Assembly: GCF_015206815.1 (NCBI RefSeq)
Contig: NZ_JADEXZ010000016.1
Coordinates: 1 to 64,000, forward strand
Direction of reading: 5' to 3'
Origin: Fortiea sp. LEGE XX443
GTDB taxonomy: Bacteria; Cyanobacteriota; Cyanobacteriia; Cyanobacteriales; Nostocaceae
Length of the DNA: 64,000 nucleotides
Within the stretch, counting starts at the first letter, position 1, and each line of letters begins with the position of its first letter. Positions 50,711 through 60,443 of this stretch are shown in pieces. The position numbers and the translations under genes are program-made. The notes under the pieces are model-generated. The model was not told where the DNA came from and ran no database searches. It saw only the letters and a program-made list of their open reading frames with translations.

Positions 50711-50992
50711 AATAATTCTGACTTAAGTTATACCGACCTTGTTGATGACAGCATTAGTCAAAAATAAGGTATTTGCGTTGGCTTTACTCATGGTTCTCGC
50801 ATTGTGGTGCAACTTTCTGGTACAGGTACTCAAGGTGCAATCCTAAGAGTTTATTGAGCAAGCTACGAGCCAGATCCCGCCAAACATTACCTTGATCCCC
50901 AATAAGTACTTGTTTGTTTCATTACTTTTGCTGAAGCAATAGTTCAGACCCGAGAACTAAAAGGACGGGAATAGCCAACTGTGATGGCTTAA
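50711..50992 (+). pseudogene. pgm: Phosphoglucomutase C-terminal remnant
   Basis: A 94-codon stretch in a single frame, interrupted by TAA (50765), TGA (50855), TAA (50903) and TAG (50972), still reads as the end of a phosphoglucomutase. Segments are SDLSYTDLVDDSISQK, then GICVGFTHGSRIVVQLSGTG and TQGAILRVY, then ASYEPDPAKHYLDPQ, then VQTRELKGRE and PTVMA. The family ends in YTDPVDGS, DGSRIVFRLSGTG, YEPD...QD.Q and GREQPTVIT. The N-terminal three quarters are gone. It lies directly upstream of glgP, suggesting a former pgm-glgP neighbourhood. Confidence 0.85.
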
Positions 50993-51112
50993 GGCTGAAG
51001 AGCTACTGCGTTGCGGAGGTTCCCTCCGTTGTAGCAAGTAGCATTGCAAAGTCAGGAGTGAGGAGTTATTATTTCTCCCTTCTCTACTCTCTATTCTTGA
51101 TAGGAAATAATT

Positions 51113-53641
51113 ATGACGACATTTGAGCAAGCTCCATTATTGCAATGTGAATTTGAGGATGATCGCACGGGGTTAAGTAAAGAAACCATCAAACGCGCCC
51201 TTGCTGATAACCTTTTTTACATTCAAGGCAAGTCCCCTGCCACAGCCACGCCCAATGATTATTACATGGCATTGGCTTACACAATACGCGATCGCATGTT
51301 GCAACGCTGGTTCAAAACTACTGAAACCTATACAAAAAAAGGTGTCAAAGTTGTCTGTTATCTATCAGCAGAATTTCTCTTAGGGCCACACTTAAGCAAT
51401 AATTTGGTCAATTTGGGAATTTACGATCAAGTGCGCCAAGCAGTTGAGGAATGTGGGCTAGATTTTGTCCAATTGCGCGAAATTGAAGAAGAACCAGGCT
51501 TGGGTAATGGAGGGTTAGGTCGCCTAGCCGCCTGTTACATGGACTCCCTTTCGACTTTAGAAATTCCCGCAATCGGTTATGGAATTCGCTACGAATTTGG
51601 CATCTTTGACCAAGAAATTCGAGACGGTTGGCAAGTTGAAATTACTGATAAATGGTTGCATTTAGGCAATCCTTGGGAAATTGCGCGTCCAGAGGAAAGC
51701 ATAGAAGTCAAGTTCGGCGGTCGCACCGAAGGTTATTACGACGAAAAGTGCCGCTATCGGGTACGCTGGATTCCCGATAAAGTTGTGAAAGGTGTTCCTT
51801 ACGATACGCCCATCTCAGGTTATCGAGTCAACACTGCCAATACCTTACGTTTATGGAAAGCTGAAGCTCCTGAGTCTTTTGAATTCCGGGCGTTTAACGA
51901 CGGAGACTACTACGGTGCAGTCAACAGAAAAGTAGTTTCCGAAAACATTACCAAAGTTCTCTATCCTAATGATGAGTTGGTTCAAGGCAAAGAACTGCGT
52001 TTAGAACAACAATATTTCTTTGTTTCTTGTTCCCTGCAAGACATGATCCGTCTTCACTTGCAAAAAGGCGAGAACTTAAATACCTTTCACGAGTCATTTG
52101 CTGTGCAACTCAATGACACCCACCCATCCATAGGTGTGGCTGAATTAATGCGGTTGTTGCTTGATGAGCATGAGCTAGAGTGGGATCAGGCTTGGCAAAT
52201 CACCCAAAACACTTTTGGTTATACCAACCATACCCTGTTACCAGAAGCTTTAGAAAAGTGGCCTTTAGGCTTATTTAATCACTTGCTACCCAGACATCTT
52301 CAAATTATCTATGAAATTAACCAACGTTTTCTGGGTCAAGTCCATGCTAAATATCCCAACGATAGCGATCGCCTAGCGCGGCTATCGTTAATTGATGAGG
52401 GTGGTGAAAAGTATATCCGCATGGCACACCTAGCAAGTGTTGGCTCCCATGCAATTAATGGTGTCGCCGCCTTACATTCAGAGTTACTCAAGCAAGATGT
52501 TCTCCGCGATTTTTATGAACTTTGGCCTGAAAAGTTCAACAACAAAACCAATGGTGTCACACCACGCCGTTGGATAGTAGTGAGTAATCCCCAACTGGCT
52601 AATTTAATCACTCGCAAAATTGGTACTAATTGGATTAGTCATCTACAGGATCTCAAGCAACTCGAAGCCTTTGTAGAAGATGCTGAGTTTCGTCGGGAAT
52701 GGCGGCAGACCAAGCAAGACATCAAGACTAGCCTAGCAGCTTACATTCTCCAAAACCACGGTATTGTAGTAAATCCAGAATCGCTGTTTGATGTTCAGGT
52801 GAAGCGATTGCATGAGTACAAGCGGCAACACCTCAATGTGCTGCACATCATTACGCTCTACAAGCGCATCAAGGAAAATCCCAACATTGACATCACACCC
52901 CGCACATTTATTTTTGGTGGTAAAGCTGCTCCTGGCTATTTCATTGCCAAGTTGATCATTAAACTCATCAACGCCGTTGGTGATGTAGTTAACAACGATC
53001 CCGATGTGCGCGATCGCCTAAAAGTAGTATTCTTACCTGATTACAATGTGCGGTTTGGTCAACGAGTTTACCCCGCAGCCGACCTTTCAGAACAAATCTC
53101 CACTGCTGGTAAAGAAGCTTCTGGCACCGGCAATATGAAATTTGCCATGAATGGTGCGCTAACTATCGGCACACTTGATGGTGCAAATATCGAAATCCGC
53201 GAAGAAGTGGGAGCCGAAAACTTCTTCTTGTTTGGATTGACAACCGAAGAAGTGTACGATTTAAAATCCAGAGGTTATAACCCTTGGGACTATTACCATA
53301 ACAATCCTCAACTCAAAGAAGTGATTGACCTAATCAGTTCAGGATTTTTCTCTTATGGTGATACCAATCTGTTCCGTCCACTAGTAGACTCCCTGTTGTA
53401 CCACGATCCGTACTTGCTGTTTGCAGATTACCAGTCTTATATTGACTCTCAAGACCAGGTAAATAAAGCCTACCGTGACCAAGAACACTGGACACGGATG
53501 TCAATTCTGAATACAGCACGGACAGGAAAATTCTCTTCTGACCGAGCCATCAAAGAATATTGTCAAGAAATCTGGAATGCTGTACCAGTAAAAATCGAAC
53601 TAGAAGAATATATTCAAGCCAAGGCAGGCTTGAAAGTGTAA
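51113..53641 (+). CDS. glgP: Glycogen phosphorylase
   Basis: The 842-residue GT35 enzyme removes terminal glucose units from glycogen as glucose-1-phosphate. It has classical features: EEEPGLGNGGLGRLAACYMD, YGIRYEFGIFDQEIRDGWQ, NDTHPSIGVAELMRLLLDE, KFNNKTNGVTPRRW, VKRLHEYKRQHLNVLHII and the PLP site GKEASGTGNMKFAMNGALT. Length is as expected. In cyanobacteria two GlgP paralogues often act in dark or stress breakdown. A hairpin repeat follows the stop at 53674. Confidence 0.96.
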   Translation: MTTFEQAPLLQCEFEDDRTGLSKETIKRALADNLFYIQGKSPATATPNDYYMALAYTIRDRMLQRWFKTTETYTKKGVKVVCYLSAEFLLGPHLSNNLVNLGIYDQVRQAVEECGLDFVQLREIEEEPGLGNGGLGRLAACYMDSLSTLEIPAIGYGIRYEFGIFDQEIRDGWQVEITDKWLHLGNPWEIARPEESIEVKFGGRTEGYYDEKCRYRVRWIPDKVVKGVPYDTPISGYRVNTANTLRLWKAEAPESFEFRAFNDGDYYGAVNRKVVSENITKVLYPNDELVQGKELRLEQQYFFVSCSLQDMIRLHLQKGENLNTFHESFAVQLNDTHPSIGVAELMRLLLDEHELEWDQAWQITQNTFGYTNHTLLPEALEKWPLGLFNHLLPRHLQIIYEINQRFLGQVHAKYPNDSDRLARLSLIDEGGEKYIRMAHLASVGSHAINGVAALHSELLKQDVLRDFYELWPEKFNNKTNGVTPRRWIVVSNPQLANLITRKIGTNWISHLQDLKQLEAFVEDAEFRREWRQTKQDIKTSLAAYILQNHGIVVNPESLFDVQVKRLHEYKRQHLNVLHIITLYKRIKENPNIDITPRTFIFGGKAAPGYFIAKLIIKLINAVGDVVNNDPDVRDRLKVVFLPDYNVRFGQRVYPAADLSEQISTAGKEASGTGNMKFAMNGALTIGTLDGANIEIREEVGAENFFLFGLTTEEVYDLKSRGYNPWDYYHNNPQLKEVIDLISSGFFSYGDTNLFRPLVDSLLYHDPYLLFADYQSYIDSQDQVNKAYRDQEHWTRMSILNTARTGKFSSDRAIKEYCQEIWNAVPVKIELEEYIQAKAGLKV

Positions 53642-54051
53642 TACCAAAGTGCTAACTAAGTAGCTAGTAGCTAGTAGGGTGGGTTACGCTGTCGCTAACA
53701 CACCCTACTGGACTACACCCATACACCCCTTGTTAAAACCACTATTTTTTCGTTTCACTGCATCAGGAAGGCTGTAAAAAGAATAGTCAGGAAACCTCTT
53801 TGATTAATTAACGTCACAAGATTAGCCAGTCAACAACTACATTTAACAAGCATCTACTGATCAAACTAACCACAGCATGAGATAATAGCCAAACTTGTGC
53901 CATACTCTATGGGGTGGTCAGGACATAGCCCTCCACTCTCAACAGAATGCGCTCAAAACGAGACAAGATTTGGGTAAGATAAAGGAGCTATCTTTTCTGC
54001 GTGGCAGATACTGAAAGAAGCTTTTTTCTGAACCCCTTTGGAGATACTTCT
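53642..54051. promoter_or_regulatory. Spacer between glgP and psbI
   Basis: The first part holds a common Nostocales hairpin (53674-53708). The next about 300 bases carry no gene and should contain the psbI promoter, but I cannot place it with certainty. Confidence 0.4.
53674..53708. repeat. Hairpin repeat GTAGGGTGGGTTA / TAACACACCCTAC
   Basis: Two 13-base arms with one mismatch around ACGCTGTCG. It is placed 33 bases after the glgP stop, so it could act in transcript stabilisation or termination. The sequence is a familiar dispersed repeat of Nostoc genomes (from memory). Confidence 0.6.
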
Positions 54052-54168
54052 ATGCTGACTTTAAAAATCGTTGTTTATATTGTTGTTGCCTTCTTCGTGA
54101 CTACTTTTGTCTTCGGATTTTTGTCCAATGATCCTGCTCGTAACCCCGGCCGTCGGGATTTAGAGTAA
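54052..54168 (+). CDS. psbI: Photosystem II reaction centre protein I
   Basis: A 38-residue membrane protein: [20 protein letters not shown], then [18 protein letters not shown]. This is the PsbI sequence pattern, with one membrane helix and the conserved NPGR(R/K)DLE end. It associates with D1 and CP43 early in photosystem II assembly. A GGAG lies eleven bases before the ATG. It is monocistronic. Confidence 0.97.
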   Translation: MLTLKIVVYIVVAFFVTTFVFGFLSNDPARNPGRRDLE

Positions 54169-54584
54169 TAATCAAGACAAACTATCCGCGGCTGCCGGAA
54201 GGTAGAACACACCAAAGGTCAAGGAAAATTGCTTGCTATCCTACGGGAAGGCTTTGCGCCGACAACTGAATGGCAGTTGCTACAATAGGGAAAATCCGCA
54301 AACGGAGTTTCCCTTCACAGTAACTGGGTGTCTACACACAGGATGATGAGCAAAACATACTGCTTTCATAACTCCAACAGATACTTGCTTTTCAAGAGTT
54401 TAGCTGATGGCAAAGTTACGACCTAGTAGGAATCTGCTCTCAAGTCCTGAAAAACAAAGGGAGTTTTGGCAACGCCATATCCTGCACAATGCAATTTCCT
54501 CCTTTTAGCGGCTTGCTGCATGTAGGCAAAAAGCAAAAGTCGGAAGGCAAAATGTGAACTTCTTTCCGGCTGTTAGTTGGCTAT
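54169..54584. other. Intergenic region with a hairpin
   Basis: Contains a stem GGGAAAATCCG / CGGAGTTTCCC (54288-54313, one mismatch, loop CAAA) and the CTACGGGAAGGCTTTGCG repeat typical of Nostoc. No gene supported. A short open stretch just before 54585 has no good start codon. Confidence 0.45.
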
Positions 54585-57134
54585 TTGTTAGGTTTATTTT
54601 GCCCAGATATGCTTCATCCAGTTCTGCCGCCTGCACCGCCTCCTGTTCTTGAAACTATAAAATCTACAAGTTCCCTGTCATCGGTTAACGATACCCAAAT
54701 TCATTCATTTGTAGATCCTATTAGTGATCTCCAAAACATTCCAGAAAAGCCAAAAAGTGCCAATATTGCGGATAAGAAAAATGTACCGCCTCAGTTAATT
54801 CCGTTTAAAACGGTTTCAGATAATTTAGTAACTGCGAAAACTTTACCTACTCCCAATACACCAGAAACTTTACCATCAGCACTTTCTCCCTTTAGTACTT
54901 CCACAAATGCCGCAAATTTAGGGCAGCCTTTGGGTGTAGGCTATCTCATCCAGCCGGTGAATATCAGTGGTCAGAGTCCGCCTCAAACTAACTCAACTTT
55001 CCAGCAATTTCCATCACCAGAGCAAGTTGTAGCTGAAAAATTAACTCCACCAGAATCACAAAATACAACTACTGCACCACCACAGCAACCAGAAACCGTC
55101 AATCTCTCCGGTACATTTACCGATCATGTACCGAGTACTCAGCCAGTCCAAAATATTATCGAGTTTAAGTCTCGCAGCCCAACAAGCGAATCAGAAACTC
55201 CTGGAAGTATAGAATTCAAATCACCTAACCAACCAACTCAACCAGCACCTGCTTCTACAACCACGCCAGTAGTGAGGGAGAGGATTGTAGAAATAATCTC
55301 AGATAAGCAGGAGTATGATGAACAACGGCGAATTGTGACGGCGGAAGGAAATGTAGTGGTGCGATTTGATGGGGCTGTAATAGATGCCGATCGCCTGCAA
55401 GTAAATTTAGCAAATTTAATCGCTGTTGGTAAAGGCAATGTTGCCCTAACAAGAGGCGATCAGTTATTGCGTGGTCAACGCTTTACCTATAATTTCCTCC
55501 AAGACAGTGGAGAATTGGAAAATGGTAGTGGTGAAATTTACATTCCTTCATCCTCAACAGATTTGGGATTTTTACCCACTGATATTACAGCTGGCGGTGT
55601 GCCACAACGACCACTAAGCGATCGCGTTCGCGCTAATCAGCCACTGACGGGTGTGAAAAGTCCTGGAGACGCTAATGTTTCTATCGGGGGTCGAGGCGGC
55701 GCAAGCAATTTGCCACCACCAAAACAAGGTGGTGAAGTCAAGCGACTGCGGTTTGAAGCCAGATACATCGATTTTTTTCCGCGGGGTTGGCAAGCGAGAG
55801 ATGTAAGAATTACCAATGACCCATTTTCGCCACCAGAACTAGAATTACGGGCTGATAAAGTCACTCTGACACGCCAAGCCCCCTTAATCGACCGAATTAA
55901 AACAGAACGCCAGCGCTTGGTGTTCGATCAAGGTTTTAGCTTACCCATACCAGTAGATAATCAAACTATTGACCGTCGAGAACAAGAGGTAACTCCCGCA
56001 ATTGTTTCTCCTGGTTTTGATGGCGATGAACGGGGTGGTTTATTTTTGGAGCGTAGTTTTACACCGATAAATACAGAACAAGCACGTTGGACAATTACAC
56101 CGCAGCTTTTTGTCCAAAGAGCAGCCCAGGGAGGCTTCAACAATCCAGCATCTTTATTTGGTGTCAGAAGCAGAGTAAATGCCGTTTTAAGTCCAAAAAC
56201 AACCCTGCGAGGTTCGGGGGAATTAACTAGTTTTGATTTGAGCCAATTAGACGACAATTTGCGGGCTAGTTTGCGACTGCAACAAACATTAGGCGATCGC
56301 AATCCGCATTATTTGAATTTGGAATATAGCTACCGCGATCGCTTATATAACGGTTCTCTTGGCTTTCAAACTGTCCAAAGTAGTTTGGGTGCTGTAGTTA
56401 CCTCTCCCGTAATTCCTTTAGGTAACAGTGGCATTTTTCTTGACTATCAAGCAGGCGCACAATATATCAACGCCAATAGCGATCGTCAAGACTTATTTGA
56501 ATCAAACGTCAATCAAAGCATTGATCGTATTTCTTTAGGTCGCCTCCAAGCCAGCGCTGGTCTCAGTACTAGTGTGTCATTGTGGCGAGGAAAACCTTTA
56601 CCAGCTACAGCTACAGAAGGCTTGCGCTACACACCCAATCCAGTAGTTCCTTATTTAAGTGCGATCGCTGGTGTTAGAGGTACTACTAGTTATTACACCA
56701 ATGGTGATAATCAAAGCACCCTAATTGGTACAGTTGGCCTGATCGGACAGATTGGTAATTTTTCTCGTCCTTTTTTGGATTACACAGCCTTTAATATCAG
56801 TTACTCTCAAGGCTTAAACAGCGGATTATCGCCTTTTTTCTTTGACCGCTCCGTTGATATTAGAGTATTGAGTGCTGGTATTACACAGCAAATTTATGGC
56901 CCTTTTCGTGTAGGTTTTCAAACATCATTTAACTTGGATACAGGAAGAGAAACCAGTACTGATTATATTTTGGAGTATAATCGCCGCACCTATGGCATTA
57001 CTCTACGTTACAATCCTGTCCTAGAGTTAGGCGGCTTCAGTATCCGCATCAGTGACTTTAATTGGACTGGTGGTACAGACCCATTTTCTACCAACCAAGT
57101 TACACCAGTAGTGGATGGTGTGCGACAGGAATAA
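54585..57134 (+). CDS. OstA/LptA-domain and DUF3769 outer-membrane protein
   Basis: A protein of up to 849 residues. After a hydrophobic start and a long Pro/Ser/Thr-rich linker (to about residue 225), an OstA/LptA-like domain follows (ISDKQEYDEQRRIVTAEGNV, VVRFDGAVIDADRLQVNL, GNVALTRGDQLLRGQRFTY). A long C-terminal part with beta-barrel character belongs to DUF3769, found in cyanobacteria. It is the likely equivalent of LptD, taking lipopolysaccharide to the outer leaflet. The start is uncertain: TTG at 54585 or ATG at 54609. The TTG start gives a short signal-like LLGLFC. Confidence 0.85.
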   Translation: MLGLFCPDMLHPVLPPAPPPVLETIKSTSSLSSVNDTQIHSFVDPISDLQNIPEKPKSANIADKKNVPPQLIPFKTVSDNLVTAKTLPTPNTPETLPSALSPFSTSTNAANLGQPLGVGYLIQPVNISGQSPPQTNSTFQQFPSPEQVVAEKLTPPESQNTTTAPPQQPETVNLSGTFTDHVPSTQPVQNIIEFKSRSPTSESETPGSIEFKSPNQPTQPAPASTTTPVVRERIVEIISDKQEYDEQRRIVTAEGNVVVRFDGAVIDADRLQVNLANLIAVGKGNVALTRGDQLLRGQRFTYNFLQDSGELENGSGEIYIPSSSTDLGFLPTDITAGGVPQRPLSDRVRANQPLTGVKSPGDANVSIGGRGGASNLPPPKQGGEVKRLRFEARYIDFFPRGWQARDVRITNDPFSPPELELRADKVTLTRQAPLIDRIKTERQRLVFDQGFSLPIPVDNQTIDRREQEVTPAIVSPGFDGDERGGLFLERSFTPINTEQARWTITPQLFVQRAAQGGFNNPASLFGVRSRVNAVLSPKTTLRGSGELTSFDLSQLDDNLRASLRLQQTLGDRNPHYLNLEYSYRDRLYNGSLGFQTVQSSLGAVVTSPVIPLGNSGIFLDYQAGAQYINANSDRQDLFESNVNQSIDRISLGRLQASAGLSTSVSLWRGKPLPATATEGLRYTPNPVVPYLSAIAGVRGTTSYYTNGDNQSTLIGTVGLIGQIGNFSRPFLDYTAFNISYSQGLNSGLSPFFFDRSVDIRVLSAGITQQIYGPFRVGFQTSFNLDTGRETSTDYILEYNRRTYGITLRYNPVLELGGFSIRISDFNWTGGTDPFSTNQVTPVVDGVRQE

Positions 57135-57176
57135 TCCAGAGAAGAAAAAAGTTCAGACTCTGGACTGAGTATATAG

Positions 57177-57315
57177 TAACGCGATGTGCGACTTATTTTT
57201 AAAACCCCTCTCCAAACCTCTCCCCGACGCGGGGAGAGGCTTTAATTTTTGCTCCCCTTCCCTACAAGGGAAGGGATTGGGGGTTAGGTTTGAGAGAAAG
57301 TTGCACACGGCGTTA
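57177..57315. repeat. Interspersed repeat, intact copy
   Basis: A 139-base element whose ends TAACGCGATGTGCGACTT and AAGTTGCACACGGCGTTA are imperfect inverted repeats (15 of 18). Inside are CTCTCCCCGACGCGGGGAGAG and CCCTTCCCTACAAGGGAAGGG hairpins. It is the uninterrupted counterpart of 4381-4814, and the comparison defines the nested insertion there. Confidence 0.8.
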
Positions 57316-57350
57316 GTAATCCTATTTTATTTGTAAAAATTAAGCGGATC

Positions 57351-57384
57351 AGATCCCCGACTTCTTTAAAGAAGTCGGGGATCT
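57351..57384. repeat. Perfect 34-bp palindromic hairpin repeat
   Basis: AGATCCCCGACTTCTTT is followed by its exact complement AAAGAAGTCGGGGATCT. One of four copies in the window (also 3860, 4061 and 60355). It lies about 220 bases after the DUF3769 gene. Confidence 0.85.
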
Positions 57385-57571
57385 TGTCTATGACGAATGA
57401 TTGAGAATTGCTACATTGTCGTCTCAGGCTGGCGCTAGTTTTTGAGTCTGATTAGACACAAACTTTGTGTATGTTATTATCAGGTTTTAGTTTTCGGGAT
57501 TAAGTAAGTAGCCGCCCACGCGGCTGGGGCTGGCTCCTCAGCACTTTATATACATAGGCTAAAGGGCTGCT

Positions 57572-59230
57572 ATGGCACAATTAAAGTCAAAATTTCAGAA
57601 ATCAAAAAACTCTAAAAAGCAGCCTGCAAAGGAAGCACCTACCCTTAGCCTTCAAGAAAGGTTAGCCCAAAAGCGCCAAGCAACCAAAGCCCGCAAAGAA
57701 TTCATGGATTTACTCACTAAATCCCTCGCTGGCGGTCTATTTTTAGGCTTTTTGTCGTTTTTAGTAGGCGGAATTAAGACAGCATTACCTGCTGTCTTAG
57801 GTGTTCTTGTAATGTCTTTTTCTTACAAATACCCCCGACCAGCTTTAATTGGCTTCCTGATTTATGTCCCTTTTGGGGGAACAATCACCTATTACATTGG
57901 TAACAGTCCGGTTCTGCAATTAGCTAAAGATTCTTTTTATCTTCCAGCTGTAATTGCTCTTTGGCAAATTTGCCGTAAACAGGGGCTACCCTTTGTTATT
58001 CCCCAATCTATTAAAATTCCTTTGCTTTTTGTATTGGGTTCAAGTTTATTAACGCTGATATTTATCAATGGCGGACAACAACTCAACCCACCTCCTGTGG
58101 GATTACTAGAAACACCTGTTAAAGAAATACCCATAGGCTTAGGAATTCTAGGTTTAAAAGTATTTTTAGGTTATGTCCCTTTGATTACTTGTGCTTACTA
58201 TCTAGTTCGTAATAAGCAAGATTTTCTCTGGTTATCCCGCTTACAAATTGTCCTGATTATTATCTGCTGCGGACTAGGATTTCTCCAGTATCTGTTCTTA
58301 GTAGTTGGGATTTGTGAAGGTACTAGAAATTACGAAGGCGCGGCCTTATTTAAAGCCACATTAGAAGCCCGATGTTATTTTGGTGGGGCTTTAGTCTACA
58401 GTCCCAGTCAAGGAATTATTCGCCTACCAGGAACATTTGTTGCACCTTGGCAATGGGCATGGTTTTTAATTTCTAGTACTTTTTTTGGCTTCGCTACAGG
58501 CTTTTCAGATCCATCCATTTTTTGGCGACTAACAAGTTTAGGTTCTCTAGCTTTGGTCTTTGTGAATGCGGTAGTTTCTGGACAGAGAATTGCTTTAGCC
58601 TTAGTACCAACTTGCTTTGTGTTACTACTATTACTAACTGGTCAAATTGCTAACTTAAAACGGTTTATCCCTATAGGTATAGGATTGGTGATAATTCTGG
58701 GAATTGCGATGGTGAATAACCCGGAGGTTGTTCAAGAAAGAACTGACAGTTTTATTACTCGCTGGAATGCTTCACCACCTCAAGACTTTATCATTCAGCA
58801 ATTTGAAGAAAACTGGAAAAACGTAGATACCCCTATAGGAAGCGGCTTAGGTCGAGCCACAAACTCTGCTCGTGCATTAGGTAAGACCAAGCTAGTGGAA
58901 ACTTACTACCCCAAAGTATTGTATGAAGTTGGGATTTTTGGTGTATTAGGTTTTTTAGCTTTAGTCACTACCCTGACAATCACGGCGTTCAAGACTTATC
59001 GCTCGATAAAAAACCGTAATTTCCGCAGTTACGGAGCATCTATGTGGGTGTTTATATTGTTTATTAGTTGCAACACCTACTACTATCCCTTAGATGTTGA
59101 TCCAGTGGCTGTATATTACTGGTTTTTTGCGGGAATACTATTTAAATTACCAGCACTAGATAAACAAGAAAAAGAAAATGCTGATTCTGAACAGGTAACC
59201 AATAAAAAACGTCTACAAATCAAGTTCTAA
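57572..59230 (+). CDS. hpsL: O-antigen ligase/polymerase-like protein, HpsL type
   Basis: A 552-residue membrane protein with a basic N-terminal tail (KFQKSKNSKKQPAKEA) and about ten to eleven membrane segments. The region LTKSLAGGLFLGFLSFLVGG, then IKTALPAVLGVLVMSFSYKYPRP matches, from memory, the hormogonium polysaccharide protein HpsL. A large loop is followed by late membrane helices as in Wzy/WaaL proteins. It probably polymerises or ligates a surface polysaccharide. The ATG is at 57572. Two glycosyltransferase genes follow on the same strand after 63 and 127 bases. Confidence 0.75.
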   Translation: MAQLKSKFQKSKNSKKQPAKEAPTLSLQERLAQKRQATKARKEFMDLLTKSLAGGLFLGFLSFLVGGIKTALPAVLGVLVMSFSYKYPRPALIGFLIYVPFGGTITYYIGNSPVLQLAKDSFYLPAVIALWQICRKQGLPFVIPQSIKIPLLFVLGSSLLTLIFINGGQQLNPPPVGLLETPVKEIPIGLGILGLKVFLGYVPLITCAYYLVRNKQDFLWLSRLQIVLIIICCGLGFLQYLFLVVGICEGTRNYEGAALFKATLEARCYFGGALVYSPSQGIIRLPGTFVAPWQWAWFLISSTFFGFATGFSDPSIFWRLTSLGSLALVFVNAVVSGQRIALALVPTCFVLLLLLTGQIANLKRFIPIGIGLVIILGIAMVNNPEVVQERTDSFITRWNASPPQDFIIQQFEENWKNVDTPIGSGLGRATNSARALGKTKLVETYYPKVLYEVGIFGVLGFLALVTTLTITAFKTYRSIKNRNFRSYGASMWVFILFISCNTYYYPLDVDPVAVYYWFFAGILFKLPALDKQEKENADSEQVTNKKRLQIKF

Positions 59231-59293
59231 TTGATTCAAATTTCGGTATAAATTTAGTATCAAAACAGCAAATTTATTTGAGAATAAAAGCAC

Positions 59294-60316
59294 ATGAATG
59301 ATTTGCCTTTAATTTCCGTAATCATACCAACCTACGGACGAGAAGAGCCTTTAAAAGATAGTATTGTGGATGTTCTTAACCAGAAATATCCCAACTTTGA
59401 AGTTTTGGTAGTAGACCAATCTCCAAAACACCAACCAGAAATTCAAGCTTATTTAGAAGAAGTGGCTGCACTAGGTAAAATTCAATGGTTCCGGTTAGAT
59501 TGGGCTAGTTTACCAGGGGCGCGTAACTACGGTGTGCGTCGGTCATCAGGTGAAATAATTTTGTTTATTGATGATGATGTGAGGTTAACACCTGAGTTTC
59601 TAATGGCTCATGCAAAAAACTACTTACAAAATCCAGAAATAGGTGCTGTCGCTGGACGGGTATTTGACAGAATGAAGTTGGGTGAATCGGGTGGACAATT
59701 AGAGATTGAATATCTACCTCCCCAAGCAATGAATCCAGGTATTGCTTGGTATTATCTTGATTTAGTACATACAATTAAACCCCAGCAAGTACTAACAGCA
59801 AGGGGATGCAATATGTCCTTTCGTCGCGAAATTTTCAGTAAGTATAAACTGAGATTTGATGAGAGATTTCGCGGTAGTGCGGTGCGAGAAGAATCTGATT
59901 TTTGTTTGAGGATACGGCAGACAGGATATAAGATTTGGTATGACCCGGAAGCTCATTTAGTCCATTTAGGTGAAGAAACGGGTGGTTGTCATGATATTAG
60001 TACGCGATCGCTCGAATATCAACTCACCTTCTACCACAACAATTTTTTAATGAGTTTGAAGAATCTTACACTTAACGAAGCTTTGCGCTTATACGCTCGT
60101 TTATTTGATTGTCAGGTTCTGGGACATCCACCTTGTAATAAAAGTGGTTCTTTCACCAGGGTTTTGTCTCGCGCGATGTTTTATGTCTTAGGTTTTATGA
60201 AAGCTTTGGGTAGCCATATTCAATCAATTTGGAATGATGGTCAAATTTATAGTAAATTAGACAAACAATCGGAGATGTTAGTTAATAGTAAATATTCCTC
60301 TATGTCTGCAAGTTGA
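59294..60316 (+). CDS. hpsN: Family 2 glycosyltransferase, HpsN-like
   Basis: A 340-residue GT2 enzyme. The nucleotide-sugar domain starts LPLISVIIPTYGREEPLKDS. The acidic metal motif is FIDDDVRLTPEF. RGCNMSFRREIFSKY and REESDFCLRIRQTGYKIWYD form the acceptor part. The sequence resembles HpsN of hormogonium polysaccharide synthesis (from memory); sugar specificity is unknown. Located between a polymerase-like gene and a GT4 gene. Confidence 0.75.
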   Translation: MNDLPLISVIIPTYGREEPLKDSIVDVLNQKYPNFEVLVVDQSPKHQPEIQAYLEEVAALGKIQWFRLDWASLPGARNYGVRRSSGEIILFIDDDVRLTPEFLMAHAKNYLQNPEIGAVAGRVFDRMKLGESGGQLEIEYLPPQAMNPGIAWYYLDLVHTIKPQQVLTARGCNMSFRREIFSKYKLRFDERFRGSAVREESDFCLRIRQTGYKIWYDPEAHLVHLGEETGGCHDISTRSLEYQLTFYHNNFLMSLKNLTLNEALRLYARLFDCQVLGHPPCNKSGSFTRVLSRAMFYVLGFMKALGSHIQSIWNDGQIYSKLDKQSEMLVNSKYSSMSAS

Positions 60317-60354
60317 ATATTGTTATGACAATCCCGGATCATTCATGAACAAAA

Positions 60355-60387
60355 AGATCCCCGACTTCTCAAAGAAGTCGGGGATCT
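60355..60387. repeat. Hairpin repeat copy between two glycosyltransferase genes
   Basis: AGATCCCCGACTTCTCA pairs with AAGAAGTCGGGGATCT except for the loop. It differs from the 57351-57384 copy by a small change in the loop and sits 38 bases after the HpsN-like gene. Confidence 0.8.
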
Positions 60388-60443
60388 GATGCAATAAACG
60401 CCGATAAATTAAGATGTTTAACTAAAATAAAATATTAAATAAA

